64,000 nucleotides of DNA. Source: Lichenihabitans psoromatis (GTDB lineage Bacteria; Pseudomonadota; Alphaproteobacteria; Rhizobiales; Beijerinckiaceae). Location of the stretch: the NCBI RefSeq assembly GCF_004323635.1, contig NZ_CP036516.1:88259-152258 (forward strand), in the 5' to 3' direction. Shown in pieces: positions 35,244-44,411 of the stretch. The position numbers were made by a program, and so were the translations under genes. The first letter of the stretch is position 1, and every line of letters begins with the position of its first letter. The notes under the pieces were generated by a model. It ran no database searches. It was not told the DNA's origin and saw nothing but the letters and a program-made list of their open reading frames with translations.

Positions 35244-37362
35244 GATTGCGATCACGTTTCTCGCACTCCTGGCCTTCTGGCTGCTCTGGAGCCTCGCCTA
35301 CGAGATCGTCGTCGCGTTGCGCTGGGCGCCGTCTCACTTCCCTGGGGAGGGCACGCGGCGTTGGGCGCTCCTCCGGATGCAGAACGCGGATCACTCCCTC
35401 GGCTTCGGCTTGGTGGCTTGGGAGCATTGTTGGGCGCGGCTGACCTATCCGGCGACGCAGACCGAAGCCCTCGTCCGGGCCGGACTGGCCGCGGCCTCGG
35501 TGGTCGGCCTCGGGATTGCCGGGGCCCTGTTCACCTTCATCAACCGGCCGCAGATGCCGTTCGGCGCTGCGCGGTTCGGCACCCTGATGGACGCCACCCG
35601 CCAGGGGCTCACCAGCAAGCAGGGCATCGTGCTCGGCACCATCAACGGCACCACGATCCGCTCGGATGAGCCAGCCCACATTCTCGTCGTCGGGCCGTCG
35701 CGATCGGGAAAAGGGACCGGCTTCGTCCTGCCGAACGGCTATCTCTGGCGGGGGTCGGCCGTCTTCTTCGATCCCAAGCGGGAGAATTTCGAGGCGCTGG
35801 CCAATCACCGCAAGGCGATGGGCAACAAAGTCTTCATGTTCTCACCCGGGTCCAACGACACTCATCGCTACAACCCGCTCGACTTCGTGCGACGCGACGA
35901 GCGGATGGCGACCGACTGCTTGGTCGTCGCCTCCTTCGTCATCCCCGAAAAGTCCGACGACACCTGGGCCGGGGCAGGGCGGCTGCTTCTGTCGGCACTA
36001 ATCGGCTACGTCCTTGCTTCCCCGCTGATCGTCGGTGCCCAGCACATGCGAACCGTCGCCCGGATGACAACCACAGGCCGGGACATCTCGACCGTGCTGC
36101 GCGCCATCGTGAAGACCGAGCGCGCCCACCTGCCTGCCTGGATCACCGACACCTTCAACCAGTACATCGCGCTCGAGCCCGAGACACGGAACTCCGCCGT
36201 GTTCAACGTCAACATGGCCATGTCGCTCTGGAATAACGGCCTGATCGCCGCGGCGACCGCGACATCAGATTTCGACATCCGCGAGCTGCGGCGTCAGCCG
36301 ATGACCATCTTTATCGGCTGCACGATCGCCGAGCTCGCGATCTTCCGGCCCCTGATCCGCATCCTGTTCCAGCAGATCCACGACCTCATGATGGTCAAGA
36401 TCCCGGGACCCGACGAGCCGCACCAGGTTTTGCTCATGCTCGACGAGTTTTACCACGTCGGCCGGATGGACTCGCTCGTCTCCAAGATCACGATCAGTGC
36501 GGGCTATGGCTTCCGGATGGCGATCGTCATGCAGGATATCGCCCAGCTCGACGAGCTCTATGGCAGGAACACCCGCGTCACGACGGTATCCGGGTCGCAG
36601 ATCAAGCTGTTCATCCAGATCAACGATCTCGACACGTCTGAATTCGTGTCGGAGATGCTCGGGGAGACAACGCAGGTCTACAAGACACCGGTCGCGCGGC
36701 CGGGGCAGGGGATCTTCGCGCCGCGGGCCTGGGCCCCGCATTACACGCCGCGACGGCTGCGGAGCCCGCTCGAGTTGCGGGAGATTTCGGCGCGGGTGGC
36801 CATTCTGATGGTGAAGAACTCGCGGTCGTTCCAGCTGACGAAGATCCGGCACTATCGGGATCAGCCGTATCGGCGCCGGTTCGAGGTGGCGAAGGGAACT
36901 CCTCCGGCGCTACCGGCCCTTCCGGGGTGGGAAGACGAAACTCTCGGTGGAGCGCTTGCGCCGATCAAGCCGGCAGAAGACGGCAGTAAGGCGGCCAGCG
37001 CCCTTGGACCTGCGAAAGCGGCCAGGAAGTCTCCTGCTCGCAAGCCAAAGGCCGCAAAGAAAACCCCTACGACAAGGGAACGATCAGAGAGTGAGCTTGA
37101 CCCGCTTTCTGTTTTAATTTCAAAGCCGCCACCAACTCTGTCGAAGCGCACAAAGGCACTGTCCCTGGGCAGTGCGCCGCCGGTGCCTCGGGAAGAGAAC
37201 TGCAACATCCGCGACGTCCTGGACTCCTCAGAGCAGGCGCAGGGGGAGCAGTTTGCGATCGTGCTTGCCACCACTCTTGGCGGCATTCACGACCCAGATG
37301 TCTCCATCGCGACCGAGACGCTTCGCAACCTGCAAGCAGGTTTCGGGGACGTCTCCGTGTGA
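35221..37362 (+). CDS. virD4: VirD4/TraG coupling protein
   Basis: 713 aa. Two N-terminal transmembrane helices, Walker A GPSRSGKG near residue 157, Walker B VLLMLDEF near 403. The final 120 residues are a Lys/Ala/Pro-rich extension that may recognise substrate. Recruits the relaxosome to the T4SS, so the element is probably conjugative, although no relaxase is in view. Last gene of the operon; GTG start. Confidence 0.94.
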   Translation: MPRVVVHRIAITFLALLAFWLLWSLAYEIVVALRWAPSHFPGEGTRRWALLRMQNADHSLGFGLVAWEHCWARLTYPATQTEALVRAGLAAASVVGLGIAGALFTFINRPQMPFGAARFGTLMDATRQGLTSKQGIVLGTINGTTIRSDEPAHILVVGPSRSGKGTGFVLPNGYLWRGSAVFFDPKRENFEALANHRKAMGNKVFMFSPGSNDTHRYNPLDFVRRDERMATDCLVVASFVIPEKSDDTWAGAGRLLLSALIGYVLASPLIVGAQHMRTVARMTTTGRDISTVLRAIVKTERAHLPAWITDTFNQYIALEPETRNSAVFNVNMAMSLWNNGLIAAATATSDFDIRELRRQPMTIFIGCTIAELAIFRPLIRILFQQIHDLMMVKIPGPDEPHQVLLMLDEFYHVGRMDSLVSKITISAGYGFRMAIVMQDIAQLDELYGRNTRVTTVSGSQIKLFIQINDLDTSEFVSEMLGETTQVYKTPVARPGQGIFAPRAWAPHYTPRRLRSPLELREISARVAILMVKNSRSFQLTKIRHYRDQPYRRRFEVAKGTPPALPALPGWEDETLGGALAPIKPAEDGSKAASALGPAKAARKSPARKPKAAKKTPTTRERSESELDPLSVLISKPPPTLSKRTKALSLGSAPPVPREENCNIRDVLDSSEQAQGEQFAIVLATTLGGIHDPDVSIATETLRNLQAGFGDVSV

Positions 37363-37870
37363 AACACGACAGCGCTAACCGTTCGGGCGAACGCCGCGAG
37401 CAGCATACAGGTTGGCTGTGATAGCCACGGCGCGGCCAACTCAGCGGCAGCCAGAGCCGTTCGTCAAACACGAAAGGCCTTGTCGACTCGATTGAAACGC
37501 CGGCTACATCCGCATGGGCGGGATTGATGAGGATGTTGCGCGATTCCGGAACGACAAAGGAGGGAACCTGAAGGAGTGCGGACCGTCCCGACGCGATCCA
37601 CGCATCACCTGCCGCAACAGGATCGCTCGGAATATCAGCAATCACCTCAGGAGTCCGAGCCGGCAGCCTGATTGCAACCAGGACATAGTCGTCGGGAAGG
37701 ATATCCCAGTCGAGGTCGAGATGTACCCGCACTTCCAGCACCGCGAGTGCAGCTGTCTCGGCCGTGTAGATGACCGGGCGGCCTGCCGAATTCCATCGGC
37801 CTCCGTAAAGTCTAGCGCCGTCCCCGGATAAGTCTGAATACGGCTTTCGGCAGATTCGCCATACCAGCAT
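37067..37870 (-). CDS. RES-domain toxin with lost stop codon
   Basis: The first 143 residues are a compact RES protein (RLYGGRWNSAGRPVIYTAE, then FVVPESRNILINPAHAD). In the seen frame translation continues for 124 more residues antisense to the virD4 3' end with no family similarity. A one-base shift near 37445 would create a TGA at 37443-37441, the likely native end. NAD+-degrading toxin by family. TGATG coupling with the antitoxin. Confidence 0.8.
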   Translation of the reverse strand: MLVWRICRKPYSDLSGDGARLYGGRWNSAGRPVIYTAETAALAVLEVRVHLDLDWDILPDDYVLVAIRLPARTPEVIADIPSDPVAAGDAWIASGRSALLQVPSFVVPESRNILINPAHADVAGVSIESTRPFVFDERLWLPLSWPRRGYHSQPVCCSRRSPERLALSCFTRRRPRNLLAGCEASRSRWRHLGRECRQEWWQARSQTAPPAPALRSPGRRGCCSSLPEAPAAHCPGTVPLCASTELVAALKLKQKAGQAHSLIVPLS

Positions 37871-38298
37871 CAGGCCGCTAGACCATGGTCGATCCGGTGC
37901 AGCAGGTTTTCAACCTCCCTATTGCCCTCCGTCGTATCGAGCAACGCCATGGGCGCGTCGCCCTGGAGCGCTTCTGAGGGTCGACGCAACCAGCGGGAAG
38001 CTTTCTCCTGAGAGCCAAATGTATCCTCCGCGGCCGCGATGATGCGGGCCACCCGCAGGAGACGATCCGACTGTTCAGGTGTCAGCGTGCCTATCTTGCG
38101 GCGGTGGCTGAGCGTTTTGCGCGGAAGGATGACCCGGTCGATTTCAGCGATGGTGAGCCGCCCCGAGCTTACGAGGTTTTCAATTCCTGCAATCGGGAAG
38201 CCGCGTCTCGTTGCGTCGATAGCCTCACGTCGGCTCGTCCTTTCCAAACCCGGTCCGGTTTCGACGACTAAAAGTCCGAGTGCTTCAAGTGGTCCCAT
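37870..38298 (-). CDS. Xre/MbcA/ParS-type antitoxin
   Basis: 142 aa with the DUF2384-type antitoxin pattern: N-terminal helices, RRKIGTLTPEQSDRLLRVARI, then ASRWLRRPSEALQGDAPMAL and a final LL.RIDHGL segment. ATG 38298 preferred (AGGAG 9 nt upstream) over 38355, which would start inside the operator. Confidence 0.88.
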   Translation of the reverse strand: MGPLEALGLLVVETGPGLERTSRREAIDATRRGFPIAGIENLVSSGRLTIAEIDRVILPRKTLSHRRKIGTLTPEQSDRLLRVARIIAAAEDTFGSQEKASRWLRRPSEALQGDAPMALLDTTEGNREVENLLHRIDHGLAA

Positions 38299-38311
38299 GT
38301 CAGCGCTCCTG

Positions 38312-38332
38312 GCTATATGCCTACTGTATAGC
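38312..38332 (-). promoter_or_regulatory. Palindromic operator of the RES/Xre pair
   Basis: Perfect inverted repeat GCTATA-N9-TATAGC, 14 nt upstream of the antitoxin start. Probable autoregulation site. The remaining 270 bases up to the IS element show no gene. Confidence 0.55.
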
Positions 38333-38601
38333 AGCGTTTGGCCAGAAGCCATCACTCATGTCTTGGACCTCGCCCGTCTCTTCAGTTGCCAGAGCTGTCG
38401 GTCCAACTCCGCCGATAGGCCGTTCGTGCGCAGCGGCTCCCCTCTACGCCAGCAGCAAAACTGCTGACCTGCCAGGTAACATTGAGGGCGGCGGTCGTGG
38501 TCAAGATCGACGACTCGAAAGACGCTGCAATCCGGAACGCTTTGCAGCAGGACGCCCGAATGACGGGCGAAGCACTCTCCCTGATATGGCTATGATGAAT
38601 C

Positions 38602-38883
38602 TTAGGCGGTGTTGACAAAGTGCCTGACCCACAAGCGGATTGAAGCGACGAGGACGAAGCCGAGGAAGCTGTCGGCTGTCTTGTCGTATCGCGTCGCCAA
38701 TCGTCGGCTGTGTTTGAGCTTTGCGAAGCAGCGCTCGACCGTATTTCTCAGGGCATAGATGTGACCGTCGATAACGGGCTGGACCTTACGGTTGCGCTTG
38801 GCGGGGATGACGGCGGCGACGTCCCTGGCTGCCAGGTCGTGGCGGATGAAGTCGGCGTCGTATCCCTTTTCGGCGAGCAGCAC
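38602..38883 (-). CDS. IS427-type transposase, second frame
   Basis: 93 aa with AEKGYDADFIRHDL and the terminal NTVERCFAKLKHSRRLATRYDK, which supplies the catalytic Glu of the DDE triad. Would be joined to the first frame by -1 frameshifting. Confidence 0.85.
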   Translation of the reverse strand: MLLAEKGYDADFIRHDLAARDVAAVIPAKRNRKVQPVIDGHIYALRNTVERCFAKLKHSRRLATRYDKTADSFLGFVLVASIRLWVRHFVNTA

Positions 38884-39459
38884 GCGGGGTTGTGGCCAGG
38901 TTCGTCCATGACGGGCCTATAGCCTTTCACATCGGAGACCTGACCGCCGCTCAAGGTGATCGCGACGGGGAGGCCCAAGGCGTTGCTGCGGAGATGGATC
39001 TTGGTCGAGAAGCCACCACGAGAACGGCCAAGACCCTGGTCCACATCCCCCTTTTTTAGCGCGCCTACGGCGTGCTGATGGGCCCGGATGACAGTGGAAT
39101 CGATCATCTGAACGCTGTTCTGTCCTGCGCCAGTCTCGTTTAATGCCTCCAGCATCACGTCCCAAATCCCAGCAAGCGTCCAGCGCCGGAACTGCCGATA
39201 GACTGTGTTCCACTTGCCGAAATAGCTGTGCAGGTCACGCCAGGCCGTTCCTGTCCGGGCGATCCAGAATACTCCGTCCAGCACCAGCCGGGGATGGCGA
39301 GGAAGCCGACCCCGTTGCGGTCCCTTCTCGATCACAAACCGCTCGAAGAACGCCCACTCCTCGTCCGACATCAAACCGCGAACCAAGCCACTCTCCCCAG
39401 AGAGCAGCCTTGAATCAGCAATCAGCCGATTTGGGAATCCACTTTGTCCACACCGCCTA
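38603..39459 (-). mobile_element. IS5-family (IS427 group) element, copy 1
   Basis: Ends TAGGCGGTGTTGACAAAGTG and its near-perfect inverse (CACTTTGTCCACACCGCCTA). Nearly identical to 47026-47883 but in opposite orientation; the two bracket 7.6 kb of cargo. Confidence 0.88.
38748..39386 (-). CDS. IS427-type transposase, first frame
   Basis: N-terminal DUF4096-like region (LMSDEEWAFFERFV), then MIDSTVIRAHQHAVGA (first Asp) and GGFSTKIHLRSNALG. An A6G5 run precedes the GDVDQ segment. After EPGHN the reading continues correctly only in the second frame, so the last 50 residues here are not native. Confidence 0.85.
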   Translation of the reverse strand: MVRGLMSDEEWAFFERFVIEKGPQRGRLPRHPRLVLDGVFWIARTGTAWRDLHSYFGKWNTVYRQFRRWTLAGIWDVMLEALNETGAGQNSVQMIDSTVIRAHQHAVGALKKGDVDQGLGRSRGGFSTKIHLRSNALGLPVAITLSGGQVSDVKGYRPVMDEPGHNPACCSPKRDTTPTSSATTWQPGTSPPSSPPSATVRSSPLSTVTSMP

Positions 39460-39676
39460 ACTGTCCACCCCTGTCACACTTGTCTGCAATTTTGATGAGA
39501 GTGGGCTTCAGCAGCTAGCTTTTGGTTAAACCTGATTGCAGTGCGGTGCGGTAATCCATTATGCATACGGTTTGCAGAGCATAGACGAGGTGAATGGTTG
39601 TATGGCATCAATTAGATCGACTGCCTGGCTCGAGTGCGCTGTCACGTAACCAGTATTATGTGGAGCAGAGTTTCTC

Positions 39677-39865
39677 ATGCTAATCGCTGAGGCGGCCATG
39701 GGCCAGCCCGGCACGAAGGTCGGCGAGTTGTGTGCCGAACTGGGCAGCACGCGTAACACACTCTATTGCCCCGAGGAGACTAATGGTGTGCTCAGGATCG
39801 ATGGTACAAGGCTGCTTGGCGGCAAAGCGAGGCCGGCGACGCCGCAGATGAAAGCAATGTCGTGA
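39677..39865 (+). pseudogene. C-terminal remnant of a serine recombinase
   Basis: AMGQPGTKVGELCAELG then TRNTLY matches the C-terminal helix-turn-helix of resolvases, followed by a degenerate tail. The catalytic domain is absent. It lies directly upstream of the hydrolase gene. Bases 39460-39676 hold only AT-rich spacer. Confidence 0.6.
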
Positions 39866-41022
39866 GCTACCGCGTCTGGGGGCCGGTTCTATCTATCGTT
39901 CTTGTCCTGACCTGTTGTGGTGGCTTCCACCAAACTACAGCGCAGTCGGCGCCCGATGCCGCCGTTATCGAAGACTCAAGTAGGCTTCCTGTTGTCATCG
40001 GCGGTCGAGACTATTCACTTGACGCGCTGATTGTTCGCCGCCCCGGGACGGACAAATTGCCTGTCGCCCTCATTACACACGGCTCCAGTCTAGGAGACCC
40101 CCGCGCGGCAACGACCGAGTGGCTGCGAGGTTGGGCACACGATCTAGCAAATCGTGGCTGGCTCGCCGTTGCGGTCATGCGCCGCGGCTACGGAAATTCG
40201 GATGGCAACATCGCCGATGACGCTGGTACATGCAAGGCGCCAGAAGTCGGCCGCTACCTCGACGCACACGGTGATGACCTGGAATCCGCGCTGCGCAGCA
40301 TCGCGAAACGGCCGGATGCAGATATGAGCCGCGTAGTTGCAATAGGTGACTCTGCCGGAGGTGCTGCGGTCATGGATCTCGCCGCGCGCCCGTCCGTGCG
40401 GCTCTCCGCGGTGGTCAACGTCTCGGGTGGTCTTGGCCGCCGCCTGGGGCCATTCCGACCTGATCCGGCCTGCTCGCCTTACGATTCCGACTTGGTGTGG
40501 AACTTTGCACGGTTTGGCTCGACGGCTCACATGCCGTCGCTTTGGCTTTATGCAGAGAACGATAGCTGGTTCCGGCCGGGCTTGGTCGGACGCATGCGCG
40601 CTGCTTTCACCGGCAGTGGCGGCAACACCCACCTAGTGATGCTGCCGCCGTTTCAGGGGGACGGGCATACGATGTTCTTTGCACCAGGTGGAAGACAACT
40701 GCTGTTGCCCGAATTGGACGGCTTCCTCCGCGCGAACGGGCTGCCAACTTGGAACGAGGTAGATTTCGCCCCCCTGCTAGCTCACCTGTCGCCACAAGAC
40801 CGGGAGAGCGTCGAGGCTTACCTTCGCATGCCGACCGAAAAGGCCCTCGCAGTGGGGTCCGAGTCGGGGGCGTATTGGCGTGAAGGCGAACGCACGATCG
40901 GGGATGCCCGAACCAAAGCCTTAGCCTATTGCAGGGAACAAACCAAAACTGAGTGCTCACTCGCGGCGGAAAACTTCGATCCTGTAATTCAACGATATCC
41001 TGAGGTGAGGACAGACCACTGA
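39862..41022 (+). CDS. Exported alpha/beta hydrolase
   Basis: 386 aa, GTG start, signal peptide with a possible lipobox-like VLTCCG. Hydrolase features: oxyanion strand LITHGSSLGDPR, nucleophile elbow GDSAGG, and a late GDGHTMF containing the probable catalytic His. Resembles dienelactone-hydrolase-like esterases. Lower GC than the T4SS region, consistent with separate acquisition within the IS-bounded segment. Substrate unknown. Confidence 0.75.
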   Translation: MSYRVWGPVLSIVLVLTCCGGFHQTTAQSAPDAAVIEDSSRLPVVIGGRDYSLDALIVRRPGTDKLPVALITHGSSLGDPRAATTEWLRGWAHDLANRGWLAVAVMRRGYGNSDGNIADDAGTCKAPEVGRYLDAHGDDLESALRSIAKRPDADMSRVVAIGDSAGGAAVMDLAARPSVRLSAVVNVSGGLGRRLGPFRPDPACSPYDSDLVWNFARFGSTAHMPSLWLYAENDSWFRPGLVGRMRAAFTGSGGNTHLVMLPPFQGDGHTMFFAPGGRQLLLPELDGFLRANGLPTWNEVDFAPLLAHLSPQDRESVEAYLRMPTEKALAVGSESGAYWREGERTIGDARTKALAYCREQTKTECSLAAENFDPVIQRYPEVRTDH

Positions 41023-41067
41023 AGTTGTCTTTGACGCACCGCTGAAGCCGACTTTGGTAATAACAGA

Positions 41068-41159
41068 CTGGCCTGCCCCCTGAAAAGTGGTCCTCCGTGA
41101 AGTAGGCTTTTGAGCCTTTGGAGGGCCTTTGATGCCGCAGAAGAAGCACAAACCCGAAG
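41068..41159 (+). mobile_element. Left-end fragment of another IS3-family element
   Basis: CTGCCCCCTGAAAAGTGGTCC followed by a start codon at 41132 encoding MPQKKHKPEE, the beginning of a typical IS3 OrfA. It is cut off by the IS element at 41160. Confidence 0.6.
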
Positions 41160-41243
41160 AGAGGTGGCTCGGCAAATCTGCACAGCGGGCTGAGTGGATT
41201 GTCTGCCTGAAGGCGGCCAGGATGGCTGCGATCAGGAGAGACG

Positions 41244-41558
41244 ATGACGAAGAGACCCAGGCGGAATCACAGCCCTGCCTTCAAGGCGAAGGTGGCGTTG
41301 GCGGCTGTGCGTGGCGAGAAGACGCTGGCGGAGTTAGCGCAGCAGTTCGACGTGCATCCCAATCAGATCACGCAGTGGCGCTCGCAGCTTCTGGACGGGG
41401 CTGCCGGCGTCTTTGGATCGGAGCCGAGCGCCGCGTCCGCAACGCCGGTGATCGACGTGAAGACACTCCACGCCAAAATCGGGGAGCTGACATTGGCCAA
41501 CGATTTTTTGGAAGGCGCGCTCGACAAGGCCGGACTGTTGCCGAGCGCAAGACGATGA
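41244..41558 (+). CDS. IS3-family OrfA (element B)
   Basis: 104 aa. Helix-turn-helix (LAELAQQFDVHPNQITQW) and a C-terminal helix (KIGELTLANDFLEGAL). Its stop overlaps the orfB start. Confidence 0.9.
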   Translation: MTKRPRRNHSPAFKAKVALAAVRGEKTLAELAQQFDVHPNQITQWRSQLLDGAAGVFGSEPSAASATPVIDVKTLHAKIGELTLANDFLEGALDKAGLLPSARR

Positions 41559-42379
41559 TTGACCGCTCGCATGATCTGCCGGTCGCCCGGCAGGCCCGAG
41601 AGCTCGGCATCAGCCGAGGCAGCATCTACTACCTGCCGCGCCCGGTCCCGGCCGCCGATCTCGCGCTGATGCGGCGGATCGACGAGTTGCATCTGGAATA
41701 TCCCTTCGCCGGCAGTCGCATGCTGCGCGACCTCCTGGCCCGCGAAGGCATCACCGTTGGCCGCCTGCACGTCGCGACGCTGATGAAGCGCATGGCGATC
41801 GAGGCGATCTACCGCAGGCCGAACACCTCGAAGCCAGCGCCGGGCCACAAGATCTATCCCTACCTGCTCCGCAAGCTGCCGGTAACGCGGCCGAACCAGG
41901 TCTGGGCGATGGATATTACCTACGTGCCGATGGTCCGGGGCTTCGTCTATCTTGCCGCCGTCGTCGATTGGTTCAGCCGGCGGGTGCTGAGCTGGCGGCT
42001 TTCTATAACGATGCAGGCGGACTTCTGTATCGAGGCGGTCGAGGAGGCCTTAGCCCGCTTCGGGGCGCCGGACATTTTCAACACAGATCAAGGATCGCAG
42101 TTCACGAGCATCGACTTCACGAAAGTCCTGCTGGCCAGGGAGATCAAGATCAGCATGGACGGCAAGGGCGCCTGGCGCGACAACGTCTTTGTCGAGCGGC
42201 TTTGGAGGTCGGTCAAATATGAGGAGGTATATCTCCGGGCCTATGAGACGGTAAGCCATGCCCGGGGGTCGATCGGCCGATACCTCGACTTCTACAACGG
42301 CAGACGCCCGCACTCGAGCCTGGGCCGGAAAACGCCTGACCATGCCTACTTCAACCAGCCGCTTCTCGCAGCGGCATAA
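41555..42379 (+). CDS. IS3-family transposase OrfB (element B)
   Basis: 274 aa. HTH_21-type N-terminus (ELHLEYPFAGSRMLRDLL), then integrase core: VWAMDITYVP, NTDQGSQFTS, and DNVFVERLWRSVKYEEVYL with the final Glu. Ends RRPHSSLGRKTPD. Confidence 0.93.
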   Translation: MIDRSHDLPVARQARELGISRGSIYYLPRPVPAADLALMRRIDELHLEYPFAGSRMLRDLLAREGITVGRLHVATLMKRMAIEAIYRRPNTSKPAPGHKIYPYLLRKLPVTRPNQVWAMDITYVPMVRGFVYLAAVVDWFSRRVLSWRLSITMQADFCIEAVEEALARFGAPDIFNTDQGSQFTSIDFTKVLLAREIKISMDGKGAWRDNVFVERLWRSVKYEEVYLRAYETVSHARGSIGRYLDFYNGRRPHSSLGRKTPDHAYFNQPLLAAA

Positions 42380-42498
42380 ACCCGGCAGACGATCCACTTA
42401 ACAAGCCGGCGAGGCTGTCCAGACGAACCGAGCCACCTCTCGCCGCAGGTCCTGCTGGCCCATCATAGCTAGAAAGTGGCATCGTTGTGGGAGCATTT

Positions 42499-43060
42499 AT
42501 GTCACTGACTAAACTTCTTGTTCCAACCTATAGGAACATGTTGCAAACGCTCGCCGGCCTACTAAAAAGCGGAACAGCAAATGCCCGACCGGGCGGAGGG
42601 CCTGCTCGCGGCACGCTTGACACCAGATATGTAGGCGCTGTCACCCCAAATACGCTTTGGCGCCTTATCAAGCCCAAGAGGCTTCATTCAGGTTGCGCGG
42701 AGAGATCATTCCTTTGTCGCTTGTTGAAGTGGCCGCCTAAGGACGGAGCGCCGGTGGTGTGCCTGGATCGCTCTTAGAAGCCCGCGCTCGGATTGGCGAG
42801 ACGATATCGTTTCTGGATGGCCTTGCAAGCGGCTCGCTTGATGCAGGTTCCGGCCTGCCGATCACGATCGAGCTTCCAGAGGGGGGTCGTTTGATATGAC
42901 CAGCGACGAATACGCGCGAGATTGGGCACTAGCTCAACTCTATTTCCACGTTACCACCGCCTACGCCATCCTGCGGCAGCAAGGCGTCGAGATCGGTAAA
43001 GCCGATTACGTGCCTCACATGTTTGCCCATATCGGACAGGGAACTGTGCCATCAGCATAG
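42499..43060 (+). pseudogene. DUF1993-family protein, internally disrupted
   Basis: The N-terminus MSLTKLLVPTYRNMLQTLAG starts at 42499. Good C-terminal family sequence resumes in another frame from about 42780 (ARIGETISFLDGL, FHVTTAYAILRQQGVEIGKADY) and ends at 43060. The middle (about 42575-42775) is unrelated. Family role unknown. Confidence 0.7.
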
Positions 43061-43309
43061 ACGATGAACGACAGCTAAGATGTCGTTTTGCAGACCACCC
43101 ACCTGCAACATTTGCTGAGGTCCGATAGCTTCCAAATCAGCATTCCCGGAGCCGGACGGCTGCTCTCGACCCATTGCGGACATCCGAACCGGACACTTGA
43201 ACTGACTAACATGCTGCCGGGCTTGGCTCGATGACCCGGTGCGAAATTCTTGAGTTTCGCACTCCACCGGCATGCCCGTGGAGCTGTCGGGCAGCGCTCG
43301 CCCACAAGC

Positions 43310-43813
43310 CTATCTTGTAATCGTTCTCATGAATGCCACGAGACGGATCACATCATTAGGCACAAGCCGTCCAATTGCTCGGCTTGAATAGACGGCGTTG
43401 AGCACGGTTCCATCCGGGGCGAGCACGAAGCCCGTATTCTCAAGGAAATGTTCCCGTACGGGATGGTGGCTTTGATAGGCACCGGTCGCGGCCGCGATCA
43501 ATTCGATATTGGCGGAGTGACCCACCTTGAAGGTGATCTTATGTTTGGCGATAAATTCCTGGGTCGACGCCTCGTCGTCGACCGAGAAGGCCACGACTTT
43601 GATGCCCTCTTTTGTAAGCGCCTCGGTTGCACCAGCAAAAGCCGCCATCTGGTCATTGCAGAATGGGCACCAGTGGCCGCGATACATCAGCAAGACACCG
43701 TAGCTGCCGGCAAGATCGTGGGGCAGATTGAGCACACCACCACCTGTGGCGGGGATTTCAAGGTTCGGAAAGATTTGGTCATTCTCGAGCATAGGCATTG
43801 AGTTGTCCTTCAA
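43310..43813 (-). CDS. Peroxiredoxin-like thioredoxin-fold protein (AhpC/TSA)
   Basis: 167 aa. LLMYRGHWCPFCNDQMAAF holds the CxxC active site; VVAFSVDDEA and the C-terminal GFVLAPDGTVL match redoxin proteins. Reduces peroxides in the cytoplasm. ATG 43813 or 43798. Neighbour of an AhpD-like gene, suggesting an oxidative-stress cargo pair. Confidence 0.85.
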   Translation of the reverse strand: MKDNSMPMLENDQIFPNLEIPATGGGVLNLPHDLAGSYGVLLMYRGHWCPFCNDQMAAFAGATEALTKEGIKVVAFSVDDEASTQEFIAKHKITFKVGHSANIELIAAATGAYQSHHPVREHFLENTGFVLAPDGTVLNAVYSSRAIGRLVPNDVIRLVAFMRTITR

Positions 43814-43849
43814 CTTAGAAGCAGCGGATGAGCACCACTGCCGCGATCA

Positions 43850-44125
43850 CTAGACCGGCCCCGGCTGTGCGGCCGGTAGCGATTGCTGAGGCAGGCGAAC
43901 GCGCCAAACTGATTGAGAGCCAGCGAGCACGAGAAAATCCCGGAGAGAAAACAAACGAACATCATCGCCGCGCCGAGCCGCAACCACCGTCATCACGGCG
44001 ATAATAGAAGCTCCTTGGAGGCCGCCTGTCCAAAGTATTGGCGGTGACGACGCGAAAAACGCCAAAGATGGCGGCGTCAACCGCCAGACGAAGAGCGAGG
44101 CGGCCACAAGCATAAGAGAGGTCAC
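43850..44125 (-). CDS. Small membrane protein or fragment
   Basis: 91 aa with two or three hydrophobic stretches (SLMLVAASLFVWRL, ASIIAVMTVVAA). Upstream sequence to 44290 looks coding but frame-broken, so this may be the tail of a larger transporter. Family not recognised. Confidence 0.3.
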   Translation of the reverse strand: MTSLMLVAASLFVWRLTPPSLAFFASSPPILWTGGLQGASIIAVMTVVAARRGDDVRLFSLRDFLVLAGSQSVWRVRLPQQSLPAAQPGPV

Positions 44126-44411
44126 TCCCGCCGAAATCGCGGCTGACCACAGTATGGTTTCGACCCATATGATCCCATTTCGGCTATAGCGGAAAAATCG
44201 TTGCAGCGGGTGTTCCGAGCAGCTGGGATCGAGTTCGTGAATGGCGAGCAGCCGGGGGTGAGGATCACGGAGCCGACGTGTTCAGATATCGCCCGTACGA
44301 ATCACTGCTATTTCGGCAGATCCTAGAAGACCGTGCTGCATCGTGGCGCTCGTTAATCTCAATTCGATAGGTTGTGCACCTTGGGAACCAGCGCATGCCG
44401 CCGGAAACGGT

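Larger units (their letters stand above)
41160..42441 (+). mobile_element. IS3-family insertion sequence (B)
   Basis: Fourteen-base inverted ends GAGAGGTGGCTCGG (left) and the inverse CCGAGCCACCTCTC (right). Contains orfA and orfB, both intact. Nested in an older IS3 fragment. Confidence 0.8.

Noticed and set aside
37067-37440. C-terminal extension of the RES toxin as a novel domain
   Set aside because: It is antisense to the virD4 coding end, has shadow-like composition, and a one-base change restores a stop.
41129-41554. N-terminal 140 residues of the 416-aa frame containing IS3 OrfB
   Set aside because: This is orfA read in another frame, preceded by a scrap of a different IS3 OrfA.
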